Shown here piece by piece: positions 16,430 through 23,686 of a stretch of DNA of 41,839 bases. Within the stretch, counting starts at the first letter, position 1. Each line of letters starts with the position of its first letter. Under the pieces are notes generated by a model, which did not search any database, was not told the DNA's origin, and was given only the letters and a program-made list of their open reading frames with translations. The stretch is taken from the NCBI RefSeq assembly GCF_000472285.1, contig NZ_KI421422.1:63737-105575 (forward strand). The letters are read 5' to 3'. Source of the DNA: Desulfuromonas sp. TF (GTDB taxonomy: Bacteria; Desulfobacterota; Desulfuromonadia; Desulfuromonadales; ATBO01). The position numbers were made by a program, and so were the translations under genes.

Positions 16430-17100
16430 TACTTCACAGGGTCCTTCACTCCGACCTCGGCGAACCCTTTGAGACGCAGCACGCAGGAGTCGCACTCGCC
16501 GCAGGCCAGCCCCTCCGGAGACGGATCGTAGCAGGAGTGAGTCAGGGCGTAATCGACCCCCAGGTCGAGTCCGCGCCGAATGATTTCACCTTTCGTGAGA
16601 CTGATCAGCGGAGTGTGAATGCGGTAACGCCCCCGCCCCTCCACCGCCGCTTTGGTGGCGAGGTTGGCCATGGCCTCGAAGGCCGCGATGTACTCCGGCC
16701 GGCAGTCGGGATAGCCCGAGTAGTCGAGGGCGTTTACCCCGATATAGATGTCGAAGGCGCCCAGTACCTCGGCCCACCCCAGGGCGAAGGAGAGAAAGAT
16801 CGTGTTGCGGGCCGGAACGTACGTCACCGGGATGGTGTCATCGATGGCCCGCCCCCTGGGCACCGCGATATCGGAGGTCAGCGCACTGCCGCCGATCCGG
16901 CGCAGGTCCACCTCCACCAGCTGGTGTTCCACCGCCCCGATCCGGGGAGCGTACTCGACGGCTTTGTCCAGTTCCACGCTATGGCGCTGCCCGTAGGCAA
17001 AGCTCATGGCATGGGGTGCAAAGCCATCGGCCCGTGCCATCGCCATACAGGTGGTGGAATCGAGCCCGCCGCTGTAGAGAACCACCGCTTTTTTAGACAT
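16411..17100 (-). CDS. queC: 7-cyano-7-deazaguanine synthase QueC
   Basis: QueC turns 7-carboxy-7-deazaguanine into preQ0 using ATP and ammonia, on the path to queuosine in tRNA. The product is 229 aa. It opens with the PP-loop YSGGLDSTT that binds ATP and ends with the zinc site [17 protein letters not shown]. The ATG at 17100 sits at the end of a GGTT-poor leader, and the ribosome-binding site is not strong. Co-location with folE2 supplies two steps of the 7-deazaguanine pathway; queD and queE are not in the window. Confidence 0.95.
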   Translation of the reverse strand: MSKKAVVLYSGGLDSTTCMAMARADGFAPHAMSFAYGQRHSVELDKAVEYAPRIGAVEHQLVEVDLRRIGGSALTSDIAVPRGRAIDDTIPVTYVPARNTIFLSFALGWAEVLGAFDIYIGVNALDYSGYPDCRPEYIAAFEAMANLATKAAVEGRGRYRIHTPLISLTKGEIIRRGLDLGVDYALTHSCYDPSPEGLACGECDSCVLRLKGFAEVGVKDPVKYVRGEA

Positions 17101-17145
17101 CAGAAAACCTACCTTTGGCCTTAACCTCTGGCCTTTTACCTGGAT

Positions 17146-18594
17146 TTAGTGAACCTCAAAATAGAGGCCCGTCCCCAGACGATGAACCTTCAGCAGATTG
17201 GTCGTTCCGGGTGCGGAAACGGGACTTCCCATGGTGATGACCGCCACCTCCCCCTTCCGCATGACGCCGGCCGCCAGGACCGCCTCCTCCACGGAACGGA
17301 TCTGGGCTTCCGTATCCCCCTTGATATCGACCCGGATAGATCGCACTCCGGCATAAAGGGCGAGCCGCCGCCTGACCGCCTGGGAGGGTGTGACGGCGTA
17401 AATAGGGATGGCCGGCCGGCATTTGGCCACTAGAGCCGCGGTGCTGCCGGTCTGGGTGAAAGCGAGGATGCCCGCCGCGCCCACGTTTTCAGCCACTCCG
17501 CAGGCTGCCCGGCCGATGGCCTCGGGCATGCTTCGATAACCGCGAGTCTCCGAAATGGGATGGAAGACCTGCATGTTCAGGAAAGGATCTCCTTCGACAT
17601 CGCGGGCCACATGGACCATCAGCGAAACCGCCTCCACCGGATACTTCCCGGATGCCGTTTCCGCCGAGAGCATGATCGCATCGGTGCCGTCGAGAATGGC
17701 ATTGGCCACATCCGAGGTTTCCGCCCGGGTCGGGCGGGGATTGGAAACCATGCTCTCCAGCATCTGGGTCGCCGTGATGACCGGTTTGCCCGCCTCGTTG
17801 CACTTGCGGATGATCATTTTCTGAATCAGGGGAACCTTCTCCGGCTTCATCTCCACCCCGAGATCTCCCCGGGCCACCATGATGCCGTCGGAAGCCTTGA
17901 GGATAGCGTCGAAATCTGTCACGGCCTCGGGCTTCTCGATCTTGGCGATCACGTGAATGTCCGACTTCTCACGATAGAGAAGGTCTTTCAGCTTCAACAC
18001 GTCGTCCGCGCTTCGCACAAAGGACAGTGCGACGTAATCGACCTCCTCCGCCACGCAGAAGCGCAGGTCTTCCCGGTCCTTCTCCGTGAGGGCGGGGGCC
18101 GAAACCTTTACCCCCGGAAGATTGATTCCTTTGCGGTCCTTGAGTATTCCACCGACCCGGACCCGGCATCGCACATCTTCTCCGGTAACACCCAGGACTT
18201 CAAGCTCCATCAGGCCATCATCAAGCAGGATGCGATCCCCGAGCACCACGTCTCGGGGCAGCTCCCTGTAGATGGTGGGGATGATGTTTCCCTCCCCCAG
18301 TACATCCCTTACGGTAATCACGACCTCTTCTCCGGCAATGAGCTCCAGAGCACCTCCCTTCATCAGGCCGGCACGGATCTTCGGTCCCTGCAGATCGCCT
18401 AGAATGGCGACCGCCTGCTGACGGCGCCGGGACAACTCCCGGATGCGGCGAATGATGGCGGCTTTGCTCGACTGGTCTCCGTGGGAGAAGTTCAGGCGAA
18501 AGACATCAGCCCCGGCTTCCATCAGGGCCAGCAGACCCTCCTCCGAGTCGCAGGCCGGCCCGACGGTGGCGACGATCTTTGTATGGCGAATCAT
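17146..18594 (-). CDS. pyk: Pyruvate kinase
   Basis: Pyruvate kinase transfers phosphate from phosphoenolpyruvate to ADP, the last step of glycolysis. The product is 482 aa. It begins HTKIVATVGPACDSEEGL with the NFSHGD motif. It has the active-site signature with the catalytic Lys (DIHVIAKIEKPEAV), the TATQMLESM and DGTDAIMLSAETASGKYP segments, and a C-terminal allosteric domain. ATG 18594 is chosen because AGGAG lies 5 bases upstream; the in-frame ATG 18750 would add 52 residues encoded by a terminator. It is separated from the diheme lipoprotein gene upstream by that terminator. Confidence 0.95.
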   Translation of the reverse strand: MIRHTKIVATVGPACDSEEGLLALMEAGADVFRLNFSHGDQSSKAAIIRRIRELSRRRQQAVAILGDLQGPKIRAGLMKGGALELIAGEEVVITVRDVLGEGNIIPTIYRELPRDVVLGDRILLDDGLMELEVLGVTGEDVRCRVRVGGILKDRKGINLPGVKVSAPALTEKDREDLRFCVAEEVDYVALSFVRSADDVLKLKDLLYREKSDIHVIAKIEKPEAVTDFDAILKASDGIMVARGDLGVEMKPEKVPLIQKMIIRKCNEAGKPVITATQMLESMVSNPRPTRAETSDVANAILDGTDAIMLSAETASGKYPVEAVSLMVHVARDVEGDPFLNMQVFHPISETRGYRSMPEAIGRAACGVAENVGAAGILAFTQTGSTAALVAKCRPAIPIYAVTPSQAVRRRLALYAGVRSIRVDIKGDTEAQIRSVEEAVLAAGVMRKGEVAVITMGSPVSAPGTTNLLKVHRLGTGLYFEVH

Positions 18595-18626
18595 GGCAGC
18601 TCCTTCCGCCCTTTCCCCTCCATGGC

Positions 18627-18656
18627 AAAAAACCCTTCCCCCCGACGGGGGAAGGG
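18627..18656 (-). terminator. Rho-independent terminator after the diheme lipoprotein gene
   Basis: On the minus strand CCCTTCCCCC and GGGGGAAGGG (arms 18647-18656 and 18633-18642) with a 4-base loop are followed by six T. It ends the 18684-19001 transcript just before pyk. Confidence 0.85.
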
Positions 18657-18683
18657 CCTCTGTTGCGGCCGGGGAGAGACTCG

Positions 18684-19001
18684 TTAATGATGATAACTGC
18701 CTTTGTATTCCGTATGTGTCTTGTCCGGACTCTTGTGACAGCGGAAGCACCGCTGCTCGGTGATCTTTTTCTGCTCCAGGGGAGACGTTTCCGGCGGCAG
18801 GACCGACTCCGGTTTCTGCCAGGCTTCCTTGCCCGTCTCCTCGGTCAATGTCACCGGCTTATAGGATACCTGCCAGTCCGCGCTGATCTGTTTGACATGG
18901 CACTGGTCGCACCCTCCCGGCGGCGGGATGGCTTTCCACGAGCCGAACATGGCACACCCACAGGCAATGGCTGTCAGGAAAAGTGGTATAAGGCGTTTCA
19001 T
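18684..19001 (-). CDS. Small diheme c-type lipoprotein
   Basis: The product is 105 aa. A signal peptide ends in a lipobox-like region (LTAIACGC), and two heme c motifs, CDQCH and CFRCH, lie about 55 residues apart. His and Met residues between and after them could give distal ligands. It is probably a membrane-attached periplasmic or outer-membrane electron carrier, as is common in metal-reducing Desulfuromonadales. ATG 19001 has GGGAGG about 11 bases upstream; a longer start at 19040 would put 13 residues before the signal peptide. The redox partner is unknown; the neighbours are metabolic and cell-wall genes. Confidence 0.85.
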   Translation of the reverse strand: MKRLIPLFLTAIACGCAMFGSWKAIPPPGGCDQCHVKQISADWQVSYKPVTLTEETGKEAWQKPESVLPPETSPLEQKKITEQRCFRCHKSPDKTHTEYKGSYHH

Positions 19002-19044
19002 GCCGCGTCGTGCCTCCCTGGATGAAAATGTTCCGTTCAACTAT

Positions 19045-19196
19045 GATGCTTTCTCAAAAACTCAGAGGATGGCTAAGCAAAAATTTCGTCCTACAAGGCT
19101 TGGTGGTTTTTCAGGGGCGAAAGCATACATCGGTATGTCGAGGTCCTGAAAAAACGCCGTAACGCCGCAGGGCGGATTTTTTGCGACGCCATCAAC
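19045..19196. repeat. Dispersed foldable element (full copy)
   Basis: Nested inverted repeats are visible: TTTTTCAGG (19108-19116) with CCTGAAAAA (19144-19152), enclosing GCATAC/GTATG. The flanking motifs GGATGGCTAAGCA and GCGACGCCATCA recur with the centre deleted at 2904-2957. It carries no gene. The structure suggests a non-autonomous mobile or REP-like element. With the promoter at 19236 it accounts for the 19002-19302 gap. Confidence 0.6.
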
Positions 19197-19235
19197 TATA
19201 GCACAGGGGGAGGGTCAGGCAAACGGCAAAAGCGG

Positions 19236-19265
19236 TTGCCCGGAGCCGCCTCTTGTGCTAATAAT
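19236..19265 (+). promoter_or_regulatory. Sigma-70 promoter for the PBP1A gene
   Basis: TTGCCC (19236-19241), 18 bases, AATAAT (19260-19265). Transcription would begin near 19272, downstream of an in-frame GTG at 19255, which favours the ATG at 19303 as the start. Confidence 0.5.
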
Positions 19266-19302
19266 TACGTTTTCATCGATAAATGGAGAACTTATACTAC
19301 CC

Positions 19303-21702
19303 ATGACCGCACTGAAGTTTCTGCGCCTTTCTCTTTACATCGGAACCGCTCTGCTGGTGACGGGCATTGCCGCTCTCGCGGGCGCATATTTTTATGTCGC
19401 CAGCTCGCTCCCCCGCGTCGACACGCTGGCGGATTACCGTCCGCCGATCATCTCCCATGTCTACAGTGACGATGGGCAGGTCATCGCGGAGTTCTATAAA
19501 GAACGGCGTATCGTCGTACCCGTCTCCCGCATGCCCCGCCAGCTCGTCCAGGCCTTCGTCGCTGCCGAGGATTCCAACTTCTTCGAACATCAGGGAATCG
19601 ATCTGACATCCATTCTCCGGGCCGCTCTCAAGAATCTGAAGGCTGGCGGAATCGTTCAGGGAGGAAGCACGATCACCCAGCAGGTAGCCAAGAGTCTGCT
19701 CCTCACTCCCGAGAAGAAGTTCTCCCGCAAGTTCAAGGAAGCCATCCTGGCCAGGCGCATGGAAAAAAAGCTCTCCAAAGAGGAGATTCTCTACCTCTAT
19801 CTCAACCAGATCTATCTGGGGCATGGGGCCTACGGCGTGCAGGCGGCGTCGGAGAACTATTTCGCCAAGGATGTCGAGGATCTCACCCTGGCCGAATGCT
19901 CCATCCTGGCCGGACTGCCCCGGGCTCCCAGTCGCTATTCACCCTACCGATACCTTGACCGGGCCAAAGAGCGCCAGAAGTACGTCCTCGGACGAATGGT
20001 GGAAGAAGGATATATTGTCCGGGATGAGGCCGAAGCCGCCTTCGCGGAGGAGTTGACCATTCTTCCCCGGGTGAACACCCATATCACCGAAGCCGCCTAT
20101 TTCACTGAGCAGGTGCGCCGCTACCTGGAGCAGACCTACGGCGAGGAGGTCCTCTACACCGGGGGCCTGCAAGTGCACACCACCATGAATCTCACCATGC
20201 AGCAGGCGGCCCAGGAAGCCGTCCGGAAAAACCTCCGCGACCATGACAAGCGCCAGGGTTATCGGGGGCCTGAACGAGTCCTGTCGTCCACGGAGGTCGA
20301 CGCTTTTCTTTCCGAACAGGGTGAAATTCTAGGGGGAGAAACTCCTGAAACGGGGAGCGTTATCCAAGGGGTCCTGTCCGGCGGATCGGGTAAGGAACTC
20401 ATTGTCCGCATCGGCTCCTTCAGTGGTCGCCTCCCCATCGACAAGGGGCATTGGGCCGCTCCCCTTCGGGTGGTATCCGCCGACCGGGCAGCGTCGGGCA
20501 ACGCCCTGAAGAGCAGTACCGATCTTCCCGTCGGCTCCCTCCTTCAGGTCAGGGTGGAGGATCGGCTGGAGGACGGCGCCCTGCTCCTCTCCCTTGAACA
20601 GCACCCCGAAGCCCAGGGCGCCCTGCTCGCCCTCGATCCTCGCTCCGGCCAGGTCAGGGCCATGGTGGGAGGCTATGATTTCAACGAAAGCCAGTTCAAC
20701 CGGGCTATCCAGGCACGCCGGCTTCCAGGATCGGCGATCAAGCCTCTCATCTATGCCGCGGCTCTGGATAAGGGTTATACCCCGGCTACGGTCATCCTCG
20801 ATACACCCCTGATCTATGAGGAGACCTCCGATTCGGGAGAGGAGACCCAGTGGAAGCCGAAAAACTATTCAGAAAGGTTCTACGGTCCCACTTCCGTCCG
20901 CACCGCCCTGACCAAATCGCACAATGTAATAACCATCAAAATTCTGGAGGATATCGGGGTCAGATACGCGGCCAATTACATCCGCAAGCTCGGCATTGAA
21001 TCTCCCCTGGCCAGGGACCTTACCCTCGCTCTGGGCTCCTCCGCCCTCACCCCCCTGGAGCTGGCCACCGCTTATACCGTTTTCGCCTCAGGCGGCGTGC
21101 GGGTGACTCCGACTTATATCACCCGCATCGTCGATCGCGACGGCATGGTGCTGGAGTCCCTGGACACCGCCGACTTCCCGGAAGGTCCCAGGGAAGGACA
21201 GCGCCTTATTCGACAGTCGCCGCAGCGCGTCATCTCTCCCGAAACCGCCTACCTGATTACCAATCTCATGGAGAGCGTGGTTCGCAATGGCACCGGTTGG
21301 CGGGCCAAAGCACTCCACCGGCCCGTGGCCGGAAAGACAGGGACCACCAACGATCTCAAAGATGCCTGGTTTGCCGGCTTTGTGCCCCAGTTGGTTGCCG
21401 TCTCCTGGGTCGGCTATGATCAGGAGCGCCCGCTGGGGAAAAATGAAACCGGTTCTCTGGCCGCGGCTCCGGCCTGGATGGATTTCATGCAGGAGGCGGT
21501 CAAGGGTATGGAGCCGGCGGATTTTTCCGTCCCCGACTCCATAGAGTTTCGCCCCATCGATCCCTTGACCGGACTTCTCGCCCCCGAGGATGGCGGCGAT
21601 GTATACATCGAGGTTTTCGCTCCGGGAACAGCTCCTTCCCGATATGCCCTGGATGAGAAAAAGCTCCAGGCCAGGGATTTCTTCAAGCTCGATCTCCAGT
21701 AA
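19303..21702 (+). CDS. mrcA: Class A penicillin-binding protein 1A
   Basis: This is a bifunctional peptidoglycan synthase of the inner membrane, 799 aa. One N-terminal helix (LYIGTALLVTGIAALAGAYF) is followed by the GT51 glycosyltransferase domain with AAEDSNFFEHQGID (catalytic Glu), GGSTITQQVAK and RKFKEAILARRMEK. After an OB-like insert the transpeptidase domain has the SxxK Ser in LPGSAIKPL, SxN in TKSHNVIT, and KTG in VAGKTGTTND. ATG 19303 is preferred to GTG 19255 because of the promoter position. It ends at two hairpins (21731 and 21781). Confidence 0.94.
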   Translation: MTALKFLRLSLYIGTALLVTGIAALAGAYFYVASSLPRVDTLADYRPPIISHVYSDDGQVIAEFYKERRIVVPVSRMPRQLVQAFVAAEDSNFFEHQGIDLTSILRAALKNLKAGGIVQGGSTITQQVAKSLLLTPEKKFSRKFKEAILARRMEKKLSKEEILYLYLNQIYLGHGAYGVQAASENYFAKDVEDLTLAECSILAGLPRAPSRYSPYRYLDRAKERQKYVLGRMVEEGYIVRDEAEAAFAEELTILPRVNTHITEAAYFTEQVRRYLEQTYGEEVLYTGGLQVHTTMNLTMQQAAQEAVRKNLRDHDKRQGYRGPERVLSSTEVDAFLSEQGEILGGETPETGSVIQGVLSGGSGKELIVRIGSFSGRLPIDKGHWAAPLRVVSADRAASGNALKSSTDLPVGSLLQVRVEDRLEDGALLLSLEQHPEAQGALLALDPRSGQVRAMVGGYDFNESQFNRAIQARRLPGSAIKPLIYAAALDKGYTPATVILDTPLIYEETSDSGEETQWKPKNYSERFYGPTSVRTALTKSHNVITIKILEDIGVRYAANYIRKLGIESPLARDLTLALGSSALTPLELATAYTVFASGGVRVTPTYITRIVDRDGMVLESLDTADFPEGPREGQRLIRQSPQRVISPETAYLITNLMESVVRNGTGWRAKALHRPVAGKTGTTNDLKDAWFAGFVPQLVAVSWVGYDQERPLGKNETGSLAAAPAWMDFMQEAVKGMEPADFSVPDSIEFRPIDPLTGLLAPEDGGDVYIEVFAPGTAPSRYALDEKKLQARDFFKLDLQ

Positions 21703-21730
21703 AAGAACGGGAGGCAAGTGATTCTCAGAT

Positions 21731-21762
21731 GCCAAAAACAGGCCTGTAAGCCTGTTTTTGGC
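21731..21762. terminator. 13-bp hairpin after the PBP1A gene
   Basis: GCCAAAAACAGGC (21731-21743) and GCCTGTTTTTGGC (21750-21762) pair perfectly around a 6-base loop, 28 bases after the PBP1A stop. The downstream T content is weak (ATTTTC), so it may act jointly with the next hairpin. Confidence 0.65.
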
Positions 21763-21780
21763 AGGGATTTTCATGGATGA

Positions 21781-21806
21781 GTCAAGCAAAGACTTGACCC
21801 CTTTTT
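21781..21806 (+). terminator. Second terminator after the PBP1A gene
   Basis: GTCAAG (21781-21786) pairs with CTTGAC (21793-21798) around CAAAGA and is followed by CCC and a T-rich run. It marks the edge between the housekeeping segment and the accessory island. Downstream, 21830-21907 on the minus strand holds an unassigned 25-codon frame that I do not count as a gene. Confidence 0.6.
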
Positions 21807-21947
21807 TCCGCTCTCTAATCTGAAAACCCTTACGCCGCGTACAGGACTTCCCCTTTGCCGGCGAAATTGACGATCAGCGTCTCTTTTTCCCTCTTGGACA
21901 GTGTCATCTTCCCACTCCCTCTGGAAGGTCATCTTCCTCTCCCCGAA

Positions 21948-22219
21948 CTATACCGGCAACTCCCTAAAAGGCCAACGGGAAACTTCGTTCAGGGGGATGA
22001 GGTCGGCATCCGGTCCGTCCCACGTGACTTGGACTGAGGACCAAGACCAGGGACCTTGGACCGTTTTCTGCGAATTCGAGGAGGCAGAGGAGGAGAAGGG
22101 GTTTGTGAGGGGCGGCGCCTCGGGAGCGGTCGATTTTGAGGCGGGAGAGTTTGGGGCGGAGGTTCGATCTTGATTCAGAGAAAAATATGGTTGCAACAAT
22201 CTGTTACGGAAGAGGAATT
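21948..22219. repeat. Direct repeat, copy 1 (flanks the toxin-antitoxin pair)
   Basis: This stretch is repeated in the same orientation at 23141-23435. A 69-bp core, 22077-22145, is identical to 23286-23354; the ends (ACTATACC, and ATATGGTTGC with TCTGTTAC) also match. The middle (about 22020-22064) consists of 7-bp units around GACTTGG, ACCAAGA and CCTTGGA and has diverged between copies. Confidence 0.85.
22075..22165 (-). pseudogene. 5' remnant of an HNH-type endonuclease gene, copy 1
   Basis: On the minus strand the frame reads LSRLKIDRSRG, then APHKPLLLLCLLE, a typical N-terminus of HNH endonuclease-like proteins (RL-x2-DR-x-RG-x-APHKPLLLL). The ATG present in copy 2 is lost here by a short deletion, and after CLLE the sequence runs into 7-bp repeats. 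Nothing of the catalytic HNH domain remains. The family call rests on the N-terminal motif alone. Confidence 0.55.
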
Positions 22220-22317
22220 CCGGACTTGCGCCGGCGAGACTCCGATCAATGCTTTCCCCACTTAGAAAAATAGCAAGGGACGTCCCCACTATCATTCCAA
22301 CCGCTCCGAGGAGCCTC

Positions 22318-22346
22318 TTGCCATCTCCAAAAACATGAGCTATATT
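22318..22346 (+). promoter_or_regulatory. Sigma-70 promoter of the toxin-antitoxin operon
   Basis: TTGCCA (22318-22323), 17 bases, TATATT (22341-22346), 36 bases before the antitoxin ATG. Two AGCT palindromes (22337-22340 and 22350-22353) flank the -10 and could be where the antitoxin binds for autorepression (inference). Confidence 0.7.
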
Positions 22347-22381
22347 TAGAGCTAAAAACAGCACACAAAAGAGGTCTCAAA

Positions 22382-22627
22382 ATGGAAAGACTATATGCCC
22401 GCGCCTCAGTCAGCATCAGCGACCTGAAGAAAAACCCTTCCCGGATCATCCATGAAGCCGAGGGGACCCCCGTCGCTATCCTGAACCACAACAAACCCAG
22501 CGCCTATCTCGTCCCCGCCGAGGCTTTCGAGGCCCTCATGGAAAAGCTCGAAGACTACGAGCTCTCCCGCGTCGTCAAAGAGCGGGAGGGTGAACCGTCT
22601 GTTCCGGTTTCCCTCGATGAGCTATAG
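22382..22627 (+). CDS. Phd/YefM (StbD-like) antitoxin
   Basis: The product is 81 aa. SISDLKKNPSRII at the N-terminus is the DNA-binding Phd/YefM fold, followed by GTPVAILNHNKPSAYLVP and an acidic C-terminal tail that usually neutralises the toxin. It resembles StbD of StbDE more than canonical RelB. GAGG lies 7 bases before ATG 22382. It overlaps the toxin gene by 11 bases and is expected to repress its own promoter with the toxin as co-repressor. Confidence 0.9.
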   Translation: MERLYARASVSISDLKKNPSRIIHEAEGTPVAILNHNKPSAYLVPAEAFEALMEKLEDYELSRVVKEREGEPSVPVSLDEL

Positions 22628-22907
22628 CCTCGAATTCAAGGAATCGGCCCTGAAGGAGTGGAAGAAGCTCGATGGGGCGATCCGTGAACAGTTTAAGAAG
22701 AAGCTTGCCGAGCGCCTGGTCCGGCCGTGTGTCGAATCGGCCCGGCTCAAGGGAATGGCCGACTGCTATAAGATCAAGCTGAAAAATGCCGGCTATCGGC
22801 TGGTCTATCAGGTGGACGCCAGCCGGGTGGTGGTCATCGTCGTGGCGGTGGGAAAGCGGGAGAATCTGGCGGTGTACAAGGTGGCGGGTAAGCGGGTGAG
22901 GGAGTGA
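22617..22907 (+). CDS. RelE/StbE-family toxin
   Basis: The product is 96 aa and is probably a ribosome-dependent mRNA interferase. The sequence begins MSYSLEFKESALKEWKKLD and contains ADCYKIKLKNAGYRLVYQVD and VVAVGKREN, the RelE/ParE-fold signature with the basic and aromatic residues typical of the StbE/RelE branch. ATG 22617 lies within the end of the antitoxin gene (ATGAGCTATAG), giving coupled translation; an upstream in-frame ATG at 22590 is less likely. The pair sits between two direct repeats, consistent with recent acquisition. Confidence 0.9.
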   Translation: MSYSLEFKESALKEWKKLDGAIREQFKKKLAERLVRPCVESARLKGMADCYKIKLKNAGYRLVYQVDASRVVVIVVAVGKRENLAVYKVAGKRVRE

Positions 22908-23036
22908 GTTAACGCACCAGCCCGCCATTTCCAAATTGCAGTCTTTCAGGCCTGACCCGCTTGCCCCCCCGATCCGAAAACGCCTCTTACTTTACCCAAA
23001 AACACCAGGTTGCGAATCTCCGAATGTCAAGCCTGA

Positions 23037-23062
23037 CCCGGGAGCTTTTCCCGGGAGCTTTT
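23037..23062. repeat. Tandem 13-bp repeat
   Basis: CCCGGGAGCTTTT occurs twice in direct succession. It follows CAAGCCTGACC, also found in similar form at 22948 (CAGGCCTGACC). The 22908-23109 gap holds no gene. Confidence 0.75.
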
Positions 23063-23109
23063 CCCTTTCAGATCGTTGGCGGTCATGAGATATCCTGAAA
23101 CTGCCGGAG

Positions 23110-23379
23110 TCATTCACTAAAACAATTCCCCACGGCACAGACTATACCAGCCAACCACCTGAAATGCCAACGGTAAATTTCGTTCAGGGGGGGGGCGCCA
23201 GGCCCCCTGGATTTTGGCCCTTGGACCAGCCGTCGCTTTTCGGCTATGGCCGGCAAGCCTTGGACCCGGGACTTTGGACCTTGGTCGAGGAGGCAGAGGA
23301 GGAGAAGGGGTTTGTGAGGGGCGGCGCCTCGGGAGCGGTCGATTTTGAGGCGGGTGAGTTTGGGGAGGAGGTTCTGCAT
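23110..23379 (-). pseudogene. 5' remnant of an HNH-type gene fused to 7-bp repeats, copy 2
   Basis: An 89-codon frame starts MQNLLPKLTRLKIDRSRG and continues APHKPLLLLCLLD, as in HNH endonuclease N-termini. The next 30 residues (QGPKSRVQG, then LVQGPKSRG) are the in-frame translation of a 7-bp repeat array at 23213-23286. The tail (PLNEIYRWHF) has a counterpart after the array in copy 1 (PLNEVSRWPF). The open frame is intact but chimeric, so I treat it as a remnant. Confidence 0.55.
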
Positions 23380-23435
23380 GGGCTCTTGATTCAGGGGAAA
23401 ATATGGTTGCGACTATCTGTTACAAAAGAGGAATT
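23141..23435. repeat. Direct repeat, copy 2
   Basis: This is the partner of 21948-22219, with a 69-bp identical core at 23286-23354 and matching ends. Copies 1 and 2 bracket the toxin-antitoxin operon about 1.2 kb apart. Between this copy and the AIPR stop (23436-23686) I see no gene or structure I can name. Confidence 0.85.
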
Positions 23436-23686
23436 ACCACACCTATCCCCGCGACTCCGGACCTGTCCCGCGAACCCCGACAAAGGCTGCTCTTGCTATC
23501 TTGGACGCCGGACCCCAAATAATGGAGTCGATGCTGAGTAGGCTGACCGGCCGGAGTCACGTTGCGGTCTGCCTGGTGGTCGAGCAGGTAAGAGCCGAGC
23601 TGAAGGGGGGGATGGTGAATAACTTACATAACTTACCAGCGTCCCCCTGGGATTTTCTATCCCTATACGGTTCTGGAAAGCAGAGA

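Noticed and set aside
21830-21907. A 25-codon minus-strand frame (ends AGKGEVLYAA)
   Set aside because: Too short to judge, with no context; it could be the tail of a deleted gene.
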